Shown in pieces: positions 1 to 10,507 of a DNA stretch of 64,000 bases. How positions within the stretch are numbered: the first letter of the stretch is position 1; each line of letters starts with the position of its first letter. Source of the stretch: Gammaproteobacteria bacterium. Its GTDB lineage: Bacteria; Pseudomonadota; Gammaproteobacteria; UBA6002. Under the pieces are notes generated by a model, which saw only the letters and a list, made by a program, of their open reading frames with translations, was not told the origin of the DNA and searched no databases. The stretch is from positions 173,956-237,955 of the forward strand of contig JACCWJ010000021.1 in the NCBI GenBank assembly GCA_013697705.1, given 5' to 3'. A program made the translations under genes and the position numbers.

Positions 1-342
1 CCATTGGCGAAACAAATGGATTGGTCTTCCAGTCGTTTAAATTCAATTTTTTTAAACACAATAAAAAATGGCATGAATAGTGCTATTGATAATGATTATG
101 GTCATATTTTTGGAATGAAACCAGGTGAATGTACCGCACGAGAATTATGGCAACATATTTTTAATCAAGTCTCTGACGAGGTAGATAATGCAGAGATTTT
201 GCAGGCTATTATTAAGCAAGGTAACCTTGCAGAGCGCATTACGTCTTCTATAAAAAACAATGCTTCTCCGGAAAGAATCGAACAGGTTTATGACCATCTT
301 GCACGCTGCTTACAAACCGGCAAGTTATTCCAGCCGTTATGA
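1..342 (+). CDS. C-terminal part of a protein resembling carboxylate-amine ligase (GCS2 type), cut by window edge
   Basis: The reading frame is open at the left edge, so this is probably the last 113 codons of a longer gene; a TTG at 4 is possible but unconvincing as a start. The tail, with GNLAERI followed by a leucine- and cysteine-containing helix (VYDHLARCLQTGKLF), resembles the C-terminus of glutamate-cysteine-ligase-like carboxylate-amine ligases. Genes of that family often sit beside N-formylglutamate amidohydrolase homologues, as here. The stop overlaps the next start (ATGA), so the two are probably translationally coupled. The identification rests on a short tail and on context, so it is tentative. 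Confidence 0.4.
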   Translation, partial: PLAKQMDWSSSRLNSIFLNTIKNGMNSAIDNDYGHIFGMKPGECTARELWQHIFNQVSDEVDNAEILQAIIKQGNLAERITSSIKNNASPERIEQVYDHLARCLQTGKLFQPL

Positions 343-1046
343 ACATTTTCATTACCTGTGAACATGGCGGTAATGAAATACCCCTAGAGTTCGACTACCT
401 ATTTGAAAATGCTCATTCCATATTGCTGTCTCACGAGGGGTGGGATATTGGCGCGCTGCAGCTTGCCAATGCTTTTTTTGCCATTGCCGATTTTGATATT
501 TACTCGACGGTAAGTCGCCTAGTGGTAGACTTGAATCGATCACCCCACCATCCAAAATTATTCTCCAGCTTTACCCAACCCTTAACCAAGCAGGAAAAAA
601 CTCACATCTTAGCGCAGTATTATTATCCCTATCGCACTACGGTGTTAAATGCTATTGGAGATAAAATTAGTCGCAACGAAAAAGTAGTTCATCTCTCAGT
701 ACATTCTTTTACTTCGGTTTTAAATGAAAAAGAAAGACAAACAGACATTGGCCTGTTGTATGACCCTCAACGCAACGATGAAAAAATTTTATGTGATGCA
801 TGGAGGCGGGAAATTAACCTGCTGCAACCTGATTTCAGAGTTCGGTTTAACTATCCTTATTTGGGCAAGGCAGATGGGTTTGTCACCTTCTTAAGGAAGC
901 AATTTTCTCCTGCACACTATATTGGACTCGAAATTGAAGTGAATCAGAAAATAATGCAGAATGAATTTAAATATCAAATAATCGAACCACTTTTATTGAA
1001 ATCTTTCGCTGCGGCATTAGCTAGTTTTAAAACTATTCAGCGCTAA
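339..1046 (+). CDS. N-formylglutamate amidohydrolase family protein
   Basis: A 235-residue protein starting with the family signature CEHGGNEIP (residues 7-15), followed by the conserved HEGWDIGA and the VDLNRSP segment. It also has a later histidine-rich HLSVHSF strand and a YLGKADGF segment near residue 180. The family hydrolyses N-formyl-glutamate or related amides in the cytoplasm and uses a metal. The exact substrate here is unknown, because these stand-alone copies next to GCS2-type ligases are often not in a histidine pathway. The ATG overlaps the upstream stop by 4 bases. The last codons and the stop fall in a dispersed repeat starting with TATTCAGC at 1034. Confidence 0.8.
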   Translation: MNIFITCEHGGNEIPLEFDYLFENAHSILLSHEGWDIGALQLANAFFAIADFDIYSTVSRLVVDLNRSPHHPKLFSSFTQPLTKQEKTHILAQYYYPYRTTVLNAIGDKISRNEKVVHLSVHSFTSVLNEKERQTDIGLLYDPQRNDEKILCDAWRREINLLQPDFRVRFNYPYLGKADGFVTFLRKQFSPAHYIGLEIEVNQKIMQNEFKYQIIEPLLLKSFAAALASFKTIQR

Positions 1047-1057
1047 TTTAAAATTAG
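1034..1057. repeat. Short dispersed repeat, TATTCAGC type
   Basis: TATTCAGCGCTAATTT and following bases closely match segments at 6062-6086 and 24087-24111. Inside it, 1043-1057 is a perfect short palindrome (CTAATTT-A-AAATTAG). It encodes the last residues and stop codon of the preceding gene. It could simply serve as a small terminator-like hairpin. Confidence 0.4.
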
Positions 1058-1074
1058 AAGTAAACAGTTGTGCT

Positions 1075-1875
1075 CTAAAAAACATGAAATTGCACAAGGC
1101 TAATAACAATTTCTATAAAGATTAAAAGAATAATAATAATTTCCAGCAAGGTAGAGTGTTGGAATTGTAGTTGGCCTGTTAACATATCGAAAAATTGATG
1201 TAAGACATCTAATCGTTGATTCAGGGCTGCAACACGACGAGTAATATCAAGAAACTGTTCCGTCATTGTGTAATAGCTTTCTAGATTAGGAAAACGCCAA
1301 AAATATTCGGGCACATCTAAATAACCACTATTCAAATTAACTGAACTCATTTCAATAAAGATTTCACCCATTCTTTGTGAAATAGCTTTTCGTGAAAGTA
1401 AAATTTTGCCCGTCTTTGCCAATTCTTCAGGAAGCTGACTATTTTTTTTGATCGTGTTTTTAATGAGTTCTTCATAGTATTCAAGCTTAATTGACTCGGC
1501 TAACCCGTAAGAGATAGCAAGCTTAATTTGGACATTGTCAGATTCTAGAGTAATCACATCGGCATTGAAACGTTCATGCGTCTCAACGGTCGTCTCTTCG
1601 CCATATTTAAATGAGAAATAATCAATTTCAATTCGATCGAGAGGGTCTGTGCTAAAGGCTTTAATCTCTTGCAGCAGCTTGAGCTCCTCTTTCCTTTTTA
1701 AATTCCACGAAACAAAGCAGCCGTGAGAAAAAATGAATAGATTCGCTGATTGATTGGGGATGCTTACATGCAATACATGACGATAAAGCTTAGTGGGAAA
1801 TTTTCTGTTTTTAAAAAAATTGGTTAGGCCATTCAATGAATATGATTTTGCAGTACAAAAAGAAACACAGCGCAT
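1075..1875 (-). CDS. DUF155 (RMD1/YagE-like) membrane protein
   Basis: The 266-residue product carries the DUF155 hallmark in its C-terminal half: LSRKAISQRMGEIFIE, then a VNLNSGYLDVPEYFWR-like stretch and PNLESYY. The protein ends in one hydrophobic segment (about residues 243-263, LLEIIIILLIFIEIVISLV), suggesting a tail-anchored inner-membrane protein. The family is known from yeast Rmd1/mitochondrial Rmnd1 and bacterial relatives; its biochemical role in bacteria is not established. It lies downstream of the ABC-F gene on the same strand with a 67-base gap, so co-transcription is possible. The start ATG gives MRCVSFCTAKSY, a plausible N-terminus. Confidence 0.75.
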   Translation of the reverse strand: MRCVSFCTAKSYSLNGLTNFFKNRKFPTKLYRHVLHVSIPNQSANLFIFSHGCFVSWNLKRKEELKLLQEIKAFSTDPLDRIEIDYFSFKYGEETTVETHERFNADVITLESDNVQIKLAISYGLAESIKLEYYEELIKNTIKKNSQLPEELAKTGKILLSRKAISQRMGEIFIEMSSVNLNSGYLDVPEYFWRFPNLESYYTMTEQFLDITRRVAALNQRLDVLHQFFDMLTGQLQFQHSTLLEIIIILLIFIEIVISLVQFHVF

Positions 1876-1942
1876 TTAACCGATCCAGACAATGTAGTGT
1901 AATGAATTATATACAATTTTGGACCATCCTGCCATGCTTATA

Positions 1943-3769
1943 TTATCCTTCCGATAAGACTAACCATCGTTCTTCAATTTTAGATATTTTTTGGCAAAGT
2001 TGCTCTTGCTCTTGCGTTACTCTTTTTACAATAGCGGGATCTTCTTTTTCATAAAATGCAGGATCGGCTAACATCTTGTCTAGCTTTGACTTCTGCTTTT
2101 GAAGCTGAGACAGTTCTTTCTCTAATGCTTTTAATTCAACTTCTAGTTGGCGATTTACTTTAGGTGATTTCTTTTGGGTCGCCGGATCGGGATTCGTTTT
2201 TTTTTGCAGGAGAGAGTCTCGGTAATCTTCCAAATCACCTCGGAAACGGGATATTTTTTTATCTGCTACTAAGATTAGCTCATCAGTGGTCGTCCTCACC
2301 AAATGTCTATCATGTGAAACGAGTATTAAGGCGCCCGTGTATTCTTGAAGCGCTAGAATCAGTGCTTCCCTCATATTCATATCTAAATGATTGGTGGGCT
2401 CATCCAGCAATAATAAATTGGGTGCTTGCCAAACGATTAAGGCGAGGGCCAATCTTGCTTTTTCGCCGCCCGAAAAATTTTCCACGGGACTGGTTGCCAT
2501 CTCACCGCTAAAGTTAAAGCTGCCTAAGAAACTTCGCAGGGCTTGTTCACTGGTATTGGTAGCTGTATTTTGTAGCAATTTAACCGGGGACAATTGCAGA
2601 TCTAAATGTTCAATCTGATGCTGAGCAAAATAGCCAATTTTGATCCCTTTATAAAAGTGCACCAACCCTGATAAAGGCTGTAAGATGCCAGCCAAAATTT
2701 TAATGAAGGTGGATTTTCCTGCACCATTAACCCCTAAGAGTCCAATCCTGTCCGAAGGCGCAATCTGAATATCAACACCGGTTAAGACAGGGGTGTCAAG
2801 ATTATAGCCAATCACTGCTTTTTCAATACGCAGCAAAGGGTTGGGGCACTCTTTGGGTATTTTAAAGTTAAACTGCAACGATGCACGTGTTTGTACTGCC
2901 GCCACCAACTCAATTTTGCCTAAGGCTTTCATTCTGCTTTGAGCCTGTTTAGCCTTAGAAGCTTTGGCTTTAAAGCGATCTATAAAGGCTTGCATATGTG
3001 CTATTTGGGCGCTTTGCTTTTCATAAGTTGATTGTTGTATGGCGAGCTGCTGAGCGCGTTGTTTTTCAAAGGATGAATAATCTCCGCGGTATAAACGTAG
3101 TTGTTTATCTTCAAAGTGCAGAATATGGCTCACGGTATTATCAAGAAATTCACGGTCGTGTGAGATGATCAATAATGTGCCTGCATAGTCCTGTAACCAT
3201 TTCTCAAGCCAAATAATGGCATCTAGATCTAAATGGTTTGTAGGTTCATCTAGTAGCATCAAATCAGCGCGCCCCATTAGGGCTTGAGCCAGATTCAATC
3301 GCATTCGCCAGCCCCCTGAAAAATCCTTGGTAGGCTGTTGTAATTGATGTGAGTGAAACCCAAGGCCGCGTAGGATCTTTTCTGCCTTGCCAATAATTGC
3401 ATAACCATCTGTACTTGCCAATTCATCATGGCATTTTGCTAGCGAATGCGCATCACCCTCCTCAATCGCTTTATCTAAAATGGTTTCTAAGGCGCGATAA
3501 CGTCGATCCCCATCAATAACATATTCTATTGCGGCTCGAGAAGTAGTAGGAATCTCTTGCTTAACTTGGGCTATTTCTAAATTATTGGGAAGGGTAACCA
3601 TGCCTTGGTGGGGCTCAAGTTCTCCCGTTATCATGGCAAAAAATGAAGATTTGCCACAGCCATTATCGCCTATTAAACCTATCTTCTGTTTGGCATATAA
3701 GGTGAGATTAATATCTTCAAGGAGGACTTTCTGCGAGCGGCGTAAAACTATTTTTTGTAATGTAATCAT
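1943..3769 (-). CDS. ABC-F family ATPase (YheS/Uup-like)
   Basis: A 608-residue soluble protein with two ABC ATPase domains and no membrane segments. Walker A motifs are GDNGCGKSS (about residue 34) and GVNGAGKST (about residue 345), signatures FSGGWRMRL and FSGGEKARL, and Walker B/H-loop LLDEPTNHLD occurs twice. The linker between domains is rich in Lys, Gln and Ala, as in ribosome-binding ABC-F factors, and the C-terminus (about 525-605) is a charged coiled coil. Length and architecture match E. coli YheS best. Family members bind the ribosomal E site and modulate elongation or antibiotic protection; which applies here cannot be told from sequence. Confidence 0.88.
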   Translation of the reverse strand: MITLQKIVLRRSQKVLLEDINLTLYAKQKIGLIGDNGCGKSSFFAMITGELEPHQGMVTLPNNLEIAQVKQEIPTTSRAAIEYVIDGDRRYRALETILDKAIEEGDAHSLAKCHDELASTDGYAIIGKAEKILRGLGFHSHQLQQPTKDFSGGWRMRLNLAQALMGRADLMLLDEPTNHLDLDAIIWLEKWLQDYAGTLLIISHDREFLDNTVSHILHFEDKQLRLYRGDYSSFEKQRAQQLAIQQSTYEKQSAQIAHMQAFIDRFKAKASKAKQAQSRMKALGKIELVAAVQTRASLQFNFKIPKECPNPLLRIEKAVIGYNLDTPVLTGVDIQIAPSDRIGLLGVNGAGKSTFIKILAGILQPLSGLVHFYKGIKIGYFAQHQIEHLDLQLSPVKLLQNTATNTSEQALRSFLGSFNFSGEMATSPVENFSGGEKARLALALIVWQAPNLLLLDEPTNHLDMNMREALILALQEYTGALILVSHDRHLVRTTTDELILVADKKISRFRGDLEDYRDSLLQKKTNPDPATQKKSPKVNRQLEVELKALEKELSQLQKQKSKLDKMLADPAFYEKEDPAIVKRVTQEQEQLCQKISKIEERWLVLSEG

Positions 3770-3858
3770 GCAGCGATTGAATCATGAGTATTTAATCAAA
3801 GTCAAGAATGGGCGGCCTTACTTAATCAAACCCTCTTTAAAGAAAGTGATGCCCCGCA

Positions 3859-3886
3859 CTTGAATTATTGACTATCGGCCTCATAT
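3859..3886 (+). promoter_or_regulatory. Sigma-32-like heat-shock promoter of groES-groEL
   Basis: CTTGAAT at 3859-3865 and CCTCATAT at 3879-3886 are separated by 13 bases and match the sigma-32 consensus (CTTGAAA / CCCCATNT) with one mismatch each. A sigma-70-like alternative, TTGACT (3868) and TATCAT (3890) with 16 bases between, overlaps it. The elements lie just upstream of the CIRCE inverted repeat. Confidence 0.55.
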
Positions 3887-3894
3887 AGCTATCA

Positions 3895-3921
3895 TTAGCA
3901 CTCGAAACTAGCGAGTGCTAG
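3895..3921 (+). promoter_or_regulatory. CIRCE operator (HrcA-binding site) upstream of groES
   Basis: TTAGCACTC at 3895-3903, nine spacer bases, then GAGTGCTAG at 3913-3921. The consensus is TTAGCACTC-N9-GAGTGCTAA, so only the last base differs. It lies 40 bases before the groES ATG, where HrcA binding would block the promoter. The hrcA gene is not in this window. Confidence 0.9.
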
Positions 3922-3961
3922 CTTAACTACTTTATTTCAACCAAATTGGTGAGGAGAAAAA

Positions 3962-4255
3962 ATGGATATGAGTATACGCCCTTTACATGATCGTGTTGTG
4001 ATTCGCCGTATGGAGGAAGAACGCACTTCTCCAGGTGGGATTGTAATTCCTGACACTGCTGCAGAAAAGCCTATCTTAGGTGAAGTGATTGCAGTAGGCC
4101 CAGGCAAGGTTACCGACAAAGGTGAGCGTCGTGCTCCAGATGTTAAAAAAGGCGATAAAGTACTTTTTGGTAAATATTCTGGTACCGAAGTTAAATTAAG
4201 CGGAAGTGAATACATTGTGATGCGTGAAGACGACATCATGGGTGTTGTTGAATAA
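3962..4255 (+). CDS. groES: Co-chaperonin GroES
   Basis: The 97-residue protein has the GroES pattern [12 protein letters not shown], the mobile-loop region [22 protein letters not shown] and a conserved end ([14 protein letters not shown]). It forms the heptameric lid of the GroEL folding chamber in the cytoplasm. The start ATG is preceded by GAGGAG. It is first in a two-gene operon with groEL, 47 bases downstream, under a CIRCE element and a sigma-32-like promoter. Length is normal for the family. Confidence 0.97.
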   Translation: MDMSIRPLHDRVVIRRMEEERTSPGGIVIPDTAAEKPILGEVIAVGPGKVTDKGERRAPDVKKGDKVLFGKYSGTEVKLSGSEYIVMREDDIMGVVE

Positions 4256-4299
4256 AACTTATTGATCTAATAGGAAACTTAATCAATACATAGAGGTGA

Positions 4300-5958
<1,659 letters not shown>

Positions 5959-5980
5959 TTTCCCCTCCACACTTTCCTTA

Positions 5981-6008
5981 AAAAACCCCGCTTTTGCGGG
6001 GTTTTTTT
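5981..6008 (+). terminator. Rho-independent terminator after groEL
   Basis: CCCCGC (5986-5991), a four-T loop and GCGGGG (5996-6001) form a stem followed by seven T residues. Upstream A residues would pair with the T run and make it bidirectional. It lies 22 bases after the groEL stop. Confidence 0.9.
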
Positions 6009-6061
6009 ATATCTCAAATAAACCAAACCTGAATGGAGAGGCTTTTGTAGGTATAAATTGG

Positions 6062-6086
6062 TATTCAGCACTAATTTAGAATTTGG
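6062..6086. repeat. Short dispersed repeat, TATTCAGC type
   Basis: TATTCAGCACTAATTT and following bases match 24087-24111 and 1034-1057. GGCTGAACAGTAT about 20 bases downstream gives a partial inverted partner (GCTGAA), hinting at a small hairpin element. It lies in the non-coding gap between convergent groEL and nrdB. Confidence 0.4.
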
Positions 6087-6184
6087 TAAGAATGTATTTA
6101 GAGGCTGAACAGTATTTCTTAAGAGGATAAAGAGTGGACCAGTCAAAAATCCACTCTTTGTGAGGTAGGTCAAGGTCTGAATAA

Positions 6185-6221
6185 CTTTCGCTAATGTGTA
6201 TCTGGGAGTACATTAGGAAAG
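6185..6221. repeat. Imperfect hairpin near the nrdB 3' end
   Basis: CTTTCGCTAATGT (6185-6197) pairs with ACATTAGGAAAG (6210-6221) with one bulge. A second inverted repeat, TTAACCC-GCTA-GGGTTAA, follows at 6228-6245, next to the nrdB stop. Neither has a clear U tract, but together they could end transcription between the convergent groEL and nrdB genes. Confidence 0.4.
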
Positions 6222-6251
6222 CTAACGTTAACCCGCTAGGGTTAATTCGGT

Positions 6252-7373
6252 TTATTCTTCGTCATCCCATTTCAATGTGCCACCTGCTTGATACTCAATG
6301 ACACGGGTTTCGAAGAAGTTTTTTTCTTTTTTGAGGTCCATCATTTCGCTCATCCAGGGAAATGGATTTTCTGCGCCAGGATATTGTTCAGCTAGGCCTA
6401 TCTGGACGCAGCGACGATTGGCAATATATTGCAAATATTCCTTAAACATAGAGGCATTCATTCCAAGGATACCGCGAGGCATGGTATCTATTGCATATTG
6501 GTACTCTAAATCAACCCCGGTACGAATCATGTGGATGATTTCTTCTTTGAAGGATTCGGTCCAAGTATGAGGATTTTCAATTTTAATTTGATTGATAACA
6601 TCAATACCAAAGTTCATGTGCATAGATTCATCACGCAAAATATATTGGAATTGCTCAGAGGTTCCTACCATTTTATTGCGTCTGCCCATAGATAAAATCT
6701 GGGTAAAGCCCACATAGAAAAAGATACCTTCAAAAATCACATAAAAAGCAATTAAATCGCGTAGTAGGCGTTGATCATTTTCAGGGGTGCCAGTATGAAA
6801 GTTGGGATCGCATATACTTTGAGTATACGGTAGGGCCCATGCTGCCTTAGTGGCAACAGAGGGCACTTCTCTATACATATTAAACACTTCTGCCTCATCT
6901 AGGCCTAAGCTTTCAATAATATATTGGTAGGCGTGCGTATGTAATGCTTCTTCAAACGCTTGGCGTAATAAATATTGACGACATTCTGGATTAGTAATAT
7001 GCCGATAAACAGCTAGAACCAAGTTGTTTGCCACCAATGAATCTGCAGTGGAAAAAAAGCCTAGATTACGTTTAATAATGAGTCTTTCATCTTCAGTGAG
7101 ACCATCTAAACTTTTCCATAACGCTACGTCAGGTGACATATTAATTTCATTGGGCATCCAATGATTAGCGCAACCCGCTAAATATTTATCCCAAGCCCAG
7201 GTGTATTTAAAAGGCACGAGTTGGTTCAAATCGGCGCGACAATTAATTATTCTTTTTTCATCAACTTCAATACGCGCAGCGCCCATTTCTAAATTTTCAA
7301 GACCAATGATTCCGCTCAATCCTGCTGATAAGTCTTTCGTTTCTGGCGCATCCCATTGTAATTGTGTACTCAT
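6252..7373 (-). CDS. nrdB: Class I ribonucleotide reductase, small (radical) subunit NrdB
   Basis: The 373-residue ferritin-like subunit generates the radical for dNTP synthesis. Metal-site residues are visible: D111 in FFSTADSL, then E142, H145 and the radical tyrosine Y149 in [11 protein letters not shown], and a second metal motif DESMHMNFG. The surrounding sequence is of the Chlamydia/Coxiella subgroup. Chlamydial class Ic proteins have Phe at the radical position and Glu at the Asp position, so this copy is predicted to be an ordinary tyrosyl-radical enzyme. The start is preceded by AGGAG. It lies 24 bases after nrdA in the same operon. Confidence 0.95.
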   Translation of the reverse strand: MSTQLQWDAPETKDLSAGLSGIIGLENLEMGAARIEVDEKRIINCRADLNQLVPFKYTWAWDKYLAGCANHWMPNEINMSPDVALWKSLDGLTEDERLIIKRNLGFFSTADSLVANNLVLAVYRHITNPECRQYLLRQAFEEALHTHAYQYIIESLGLDEAEVFNMYREVPSVATKAAWALPYTQSICDPNFHTGTPENDQRLLRDLIAFYVIFEGIFFYVGFTQILSMGRRNKMVGTSEQFQYILRDESMHMNFGIDVINQIKIENPHTWTESFKEEIIHMIRTGVDLEYQYAIDTMPRGILGMNASMFKEYLQYIANRRCVQIGLAEQYPGAENPFPWMSEMMDLKKEKNFFETRVIEYQAGGTLKWDDEE

Positions 7374-7397
7374 AATCTTCTCCTCTAGAGGGTGTCT

Positions 7398-10205
7398 TTA
7401 TTGACACGCCTCACAATCTGGATCATCAATTGAACAGCTCTTGGGGGTGGATATATCTACAGCATTTAAAGCACCATCTGCAATGGTGGATTTTTCTGCA
7501 TTTGTCGCCCCCAGGCTACGTAAATAGTAAGTTGTTTTTAATCCTAATAACCAAGCAGAAGTGTAAAGAACATCCAATTTTTTACCAGAGGGTTCTGCCA
7601 TGTATAAATTAAGTGATTGCGATTGATCAATCCATTTTTGGCGTCTTGAGCCTGCTTCCACTAACCATTTCGGATCAACTTCAAAAGCATTTGCATACAG
7701 CTTCTTAAGTTCGCTTGGGATACGGTTAATTTTTTGCAAACTACCATCATAATATTTAAGATCATTAATCATCACCTCATCCCATAAGCTTGCTTTCTTA
7801 AGGTCGACTACAAGATAAGGATTCACCACTGTGAATTCTCCGGAGAGATTAGATTTCACATATAAATTTTGATAGGTAGGTTCAATGGATTGTGAAACCC
7901 CGCAAATATTAGAAATTGTTGCGGTGGGCGCAATAGCCATTACATTTGAATTTCGCATGCCAACAGTGGCTACACGTTTTCGCAAACTGTCCCAATCTAG
8001 TTTCATGGAGCGATCTTGTAATAAATACTCGCCTCTGGATTGATGTAGTAATCCAATAGAGTCGATAGGAAGAATTCCCTTACTCCATAAAGAGCCTTCA
8101 TAGCTTTGATAACAACCTCGCTCCTCCGCTAATTCAGAAGAGGCAAGAATTGCATAATAACTTATCACTTCCATACTTTGATCAGCAAAAGCAACGGCTT
8201 CTTCTGATGAATAAGGAATGCGTAATTTATAAAGCGCATCTTGGAAACCCATAATGCCAAGGCCAATAGGTCGGTGGCGAAAGTTAGACTTACGGGCTTG
8301 CGGAACGGGATAGAAATTAATATCAATCACATTATCTAACATGCGTATAGCTGTTTTAATGGTCGCCTGTAGTTTGGTGTGATCTAGTCCATTTTCCGTC
8401 ATATGATTGATAAGGTTGATGCTGCCTAAGTTGCATACTGCAATTTCGTCTTGAGAAGTATTTAAGGTTATCTCCGTGCATAGATTAGAGCTATGAATGA
8501 CGCCCGCATGTTGTTGTGGGGAACGTAAATTGCAGGTATCTTTGAAGGTAATCCAAGGATGACCTGTTTCAAACAACATGCTCAACATTTTGCGCCAGAG
8601 AGAAACAGCCGGAATAGTTCTGCTACTAATCTCGCCGCGTTGAGCTTTTTCTTCATACATGATGTACGCTTTTTCAAAGTCAGCGCCAAATTTTTCGTCT
8701 AAGCCGGGTACTTCATTGGGAGAGAAAAGAGTCCAATTTTGATTTTCAGCTTTTCTTTTCATGAGTAGGTCAGGTACCCAGACAGCCGTGTTCATATCAT
8801 GAGTACGTCTTCTGTCATCTCCGGTATTTTTGCGTAACTCTAACAGTTCGAAAATATCCATATGCCACACTTCGAAATAGGCGCAAACGGCACCCTTGCG
8901 CTTACCGCCTTGGTTGACTGCAATAGCGGTAGAATCAGCTACTTTCATGAAAGGAACCGGACCGAGAGATTTGCCATTTGTTCCCTTAATATGGGCACCC
9001 ATGGCGCGAACTTTGGTCCAGGAATTGCCTAATCCGCCGGCAAATTTCGAGAGCAACGCATTATCTCTCAATGCATTATAAATGCCTTCAAGGTCATCGG
9101 GGATTGAGGTTAAAAAGCAACTTGATAATTGAGGTCGGCGTGTGGCGGCATTAAATAATGTGGGAGTAGAGCTCATATAATCAAAGGTAGAAAGAAGATT
9201 ATAGAAAGCAATAGCATGACGGGTACGATCTTGCGATTCACCTAATGCTAACCCCATCGCCACTCGCATGAAAAAAACCTGGGGAAGTTCATAGCGAACC
9301 CCTTGGTAATGAATAAAATAGCGATCATAAAGGGTTTGCAAACCTAAATAAGTGAATTTTAAATCACGGCTGCTCACCAAGGCTTGTCCCAACTCCTCTA
9401 AATCAAAAGATGTCGTTAGGACGGGGTCGAGCATTTCTAAGGCAATTCCGCGTTCTATATATCGTTTCAATGCTTCGGGATAAAGCGAAGAAAGTTCAGC
9501 CTGAGTGGCTTCATTTGCAAGATTAAGAAAGGATAGGGCTTCACCGCGTAAGTCATTAAGGAGTAATCTTGCGGCAACAAACGTATAGTTAGGTTCTTTT
9601 TCTATGAGTACTCTAGCGCTCATTATTAATGCTTTATTCACATCTTCCATAGAAGCGCCATCAAATAAATTGCGTAGCGTTTCTTTGATAATGTCCTCGG
9701 GGGATACTTCTTCTAATGAAGAGCAAGCTTCTTCAACCACTTGGCCAAGGCGTTTTAAATCCAGTGGGATTTTTGCACCATCTGACAAAGTGATATGAGG
9801 CATATTTGGATCATGAGGAGTAAGTTCTTGCTCTCTCTTCATGCGTTGTTTTTCACGATATAGAACGTATTCGCGAGCAACTTGATGTTCACTGGCGCGC
9901 ATTAACGCGAGCTCTGCTTTATCTTGAATGGCTTCAATATGAATAATATAGCCGCTGCTTGCCGCGCGTCTTTTGAAATCTTCAGTAATATTGATGACCA
10001 TAGAGTGGACTAATTCTCGTACGCGATCTGAAGCAGCCGCTTGGCTGCCTTCAACAGCGATGAAAGCTTTAGTAAGAGCAATTGCAATTTTGGTGTCATC
10101 GTAATCGACGACTGAGCCATTGCGTCTTATGACGCGTAAATGTCCTGGGGTATGACTTAAAAGCTCTCCCGAGATTTCGGTTGTCATATCTAATTGTTCT
10201 GCCAT
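7398..10205 (-). CDS. nrdA: Class I ribonucleotide reductase, large (catalytic) subunit NrdA
   Basis: This 935-residue protein has an N-terminal ATP-cone (VIRRNGSVVDYDDTKIA and following residues) for overall activity control. The catalytic barrel carries the NLCTEI active-site cysteine region and a C-terminal cysteine pair (DCEACQ) that shuttles electrons from thioredoxin or glutaredoxin. The chosen ATG at 10205 (MAEQLDMTTE) has GGAGG five bases upstream. An alternative start 11 codons earlier lacks such a site. With NrdB it makes deoxyribonucleotides. Its leader holds NrdR-like and DnaA boxes. Confidence 0.95.
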   Translation of the reverse strand: MAEQLDMTTEISGELLSHTPGHLRVIRRNGSVVDYDDTKIAIALTKAFIAVEGSQAAASDRVRELVHSMVINITEDFKRRAASSGYIIHIEAIQDKAELALMRASEHQVAREYVLYREKQRMKREQELTPHDPNMPHITLSDGAKIPLDLKRLGQVVEEACSSLEEVSPEDIIKETLRNLFDGASMEDVNKALIMSARVLIEKEPNYTFVAARLLLNDLRGEALSFLNLANEATQAELSSLYPEALKRYIERGIALEMLDPVLTTSFDLEELGQALVSSRDLKFTYLGLQTLYDRYFIHYQGVRYELPQVFFMRVAMGLALGESQDRTRHAIAFYNLLSTFDYMSSTPTLFNAATRRPQLSSCFLTSIPDDLEGIYNALRDNALLSKFAGGLGNSWTKVRAMGAHIKGTNGKSLGPVPFMKVADSTAIAVNQGGKRKGAVCAYFEVWHMDIFELLELRKNTGDDRRRTHDMNTAVWVPDLLMKRKAENQNWTLFSPNEVPGLDEKFGADFEKAYIMYEEKAQRGEISSRTIPAVSLWRKMLSMLFETGHPWITFKDTCNLRSPQQHAGVIHSSNLCTEITLNTSQDEIAVCNLGSINLINHMTENGLDHTKLQATIKTAIRMLDNVIDINFYPVPQARKSNFRHRPIGLGIMGFQDALYKLRIPYSSEEAVAFADQSMEVISYYAILASSELAEERGCYQSYEGSLWSKGILPIDSIGLLHQSRGEYLLQDRSMKLDWDSLRKRVATVGMRNSNVMAIAPTATISNICGVSQSIEPTYQNLYVKSNLSGEFTVVNPYLVVDLKKASLWDEVMINDLKYYDGSLQKINRIPSELKKLYANAFEVDPKWLVEAGSRRQKWIDQSQSLNLYMAEPSGKKLDVLYTSAWLLGLKTTYYLRSLGATNAEKSTIADGALNAVDISTPKSCSIDDPDCEACQ

Positions 10206-10257
10206 TAACTCCTCCGACCGTAATTTGTTGCGCAGCAATGAAATTGTTCGTTAGTTC

Positions 10258-10266
10258 TGTGGATAT
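10258..10266 (-). promoter_or_regulatory. DnaA-box-like site in the nrdAB leader
   Basis: ATATCCACA read on the minus strand matches the DnaA box TTATCCACA in 8 of 9 positions. It lies downstream of the predicted promoter, in the leader. Confidence 0.4.
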
Positions 10267-10298
10267 TTCTATTCAGCAGAAAAATATAAAAAGGTAAA

Positions 10299-10314
10299 AC
10301 CCAATATGTTGTGG
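10299..10314 (-). promoter_or_regulatory. NrdR-box-like site 1 upstream of nrdA
   Basis: ACCCAATATGTTGTGG resembles the NrdR box ACACWATATMTWGTGT. It starts exactly 31 bases from a second candidate at 10330. Paired boxes about three helical turns apart are typical of NrdR-repressed nrd promoters. Confidence 0.6.
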
Positions 10315-10329
10315 TTTCCTGAACTAGGA

Positions 10330-10345
10330 ACACACGATACGGTGT
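10330..10345 (-). promoter_or_regulatory. NrdR-box-like site 2 overlapping the nrdAB promoter
   Basis: ACAC at 10330 and GTGT ending at 10345 frame a 16-base site with a partly matching centre. On the minus strand it overlaps a promoter: TTGCAA, 17 bases, TATCGT. Repression by NrdR at this place would occlude the -10 region. Confidence 0.55.
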
Positions 10346-10383
10346 AATTTACCAAATTGCAATAGGATATCCTCTGCAAAAGA

Positions 10384-10392
10384 TGTGGATAA
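10384..10392 (-). promoter_or_regulatory. DnaA box upstream of the nrdAB promoter
   Basis: TTATCCACA on the minus strand is a perfect match to the strong DnaA box. In E. coli, DnaA binding upstream of nrdAB couples dNTP supply to replication; the same use is inferred here. Confidence 0.6.
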
Positions 10393-10507
10393 GATGTGGG
10401 AATTGAGGATTATAAATGCCCCTAAATTCTTTTTCTAATAAACGCGTATTATCTCTGCTCTTTTCATAAAAAAAATCCAACTCAAAGCTGGAGATCAGGA
10501 AACCCAG

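Noticed and set aside
7430..7612. Plus-strand small frame inside nrdA
   Set aside because: Antisense shadow of the nrdA C-terminus.
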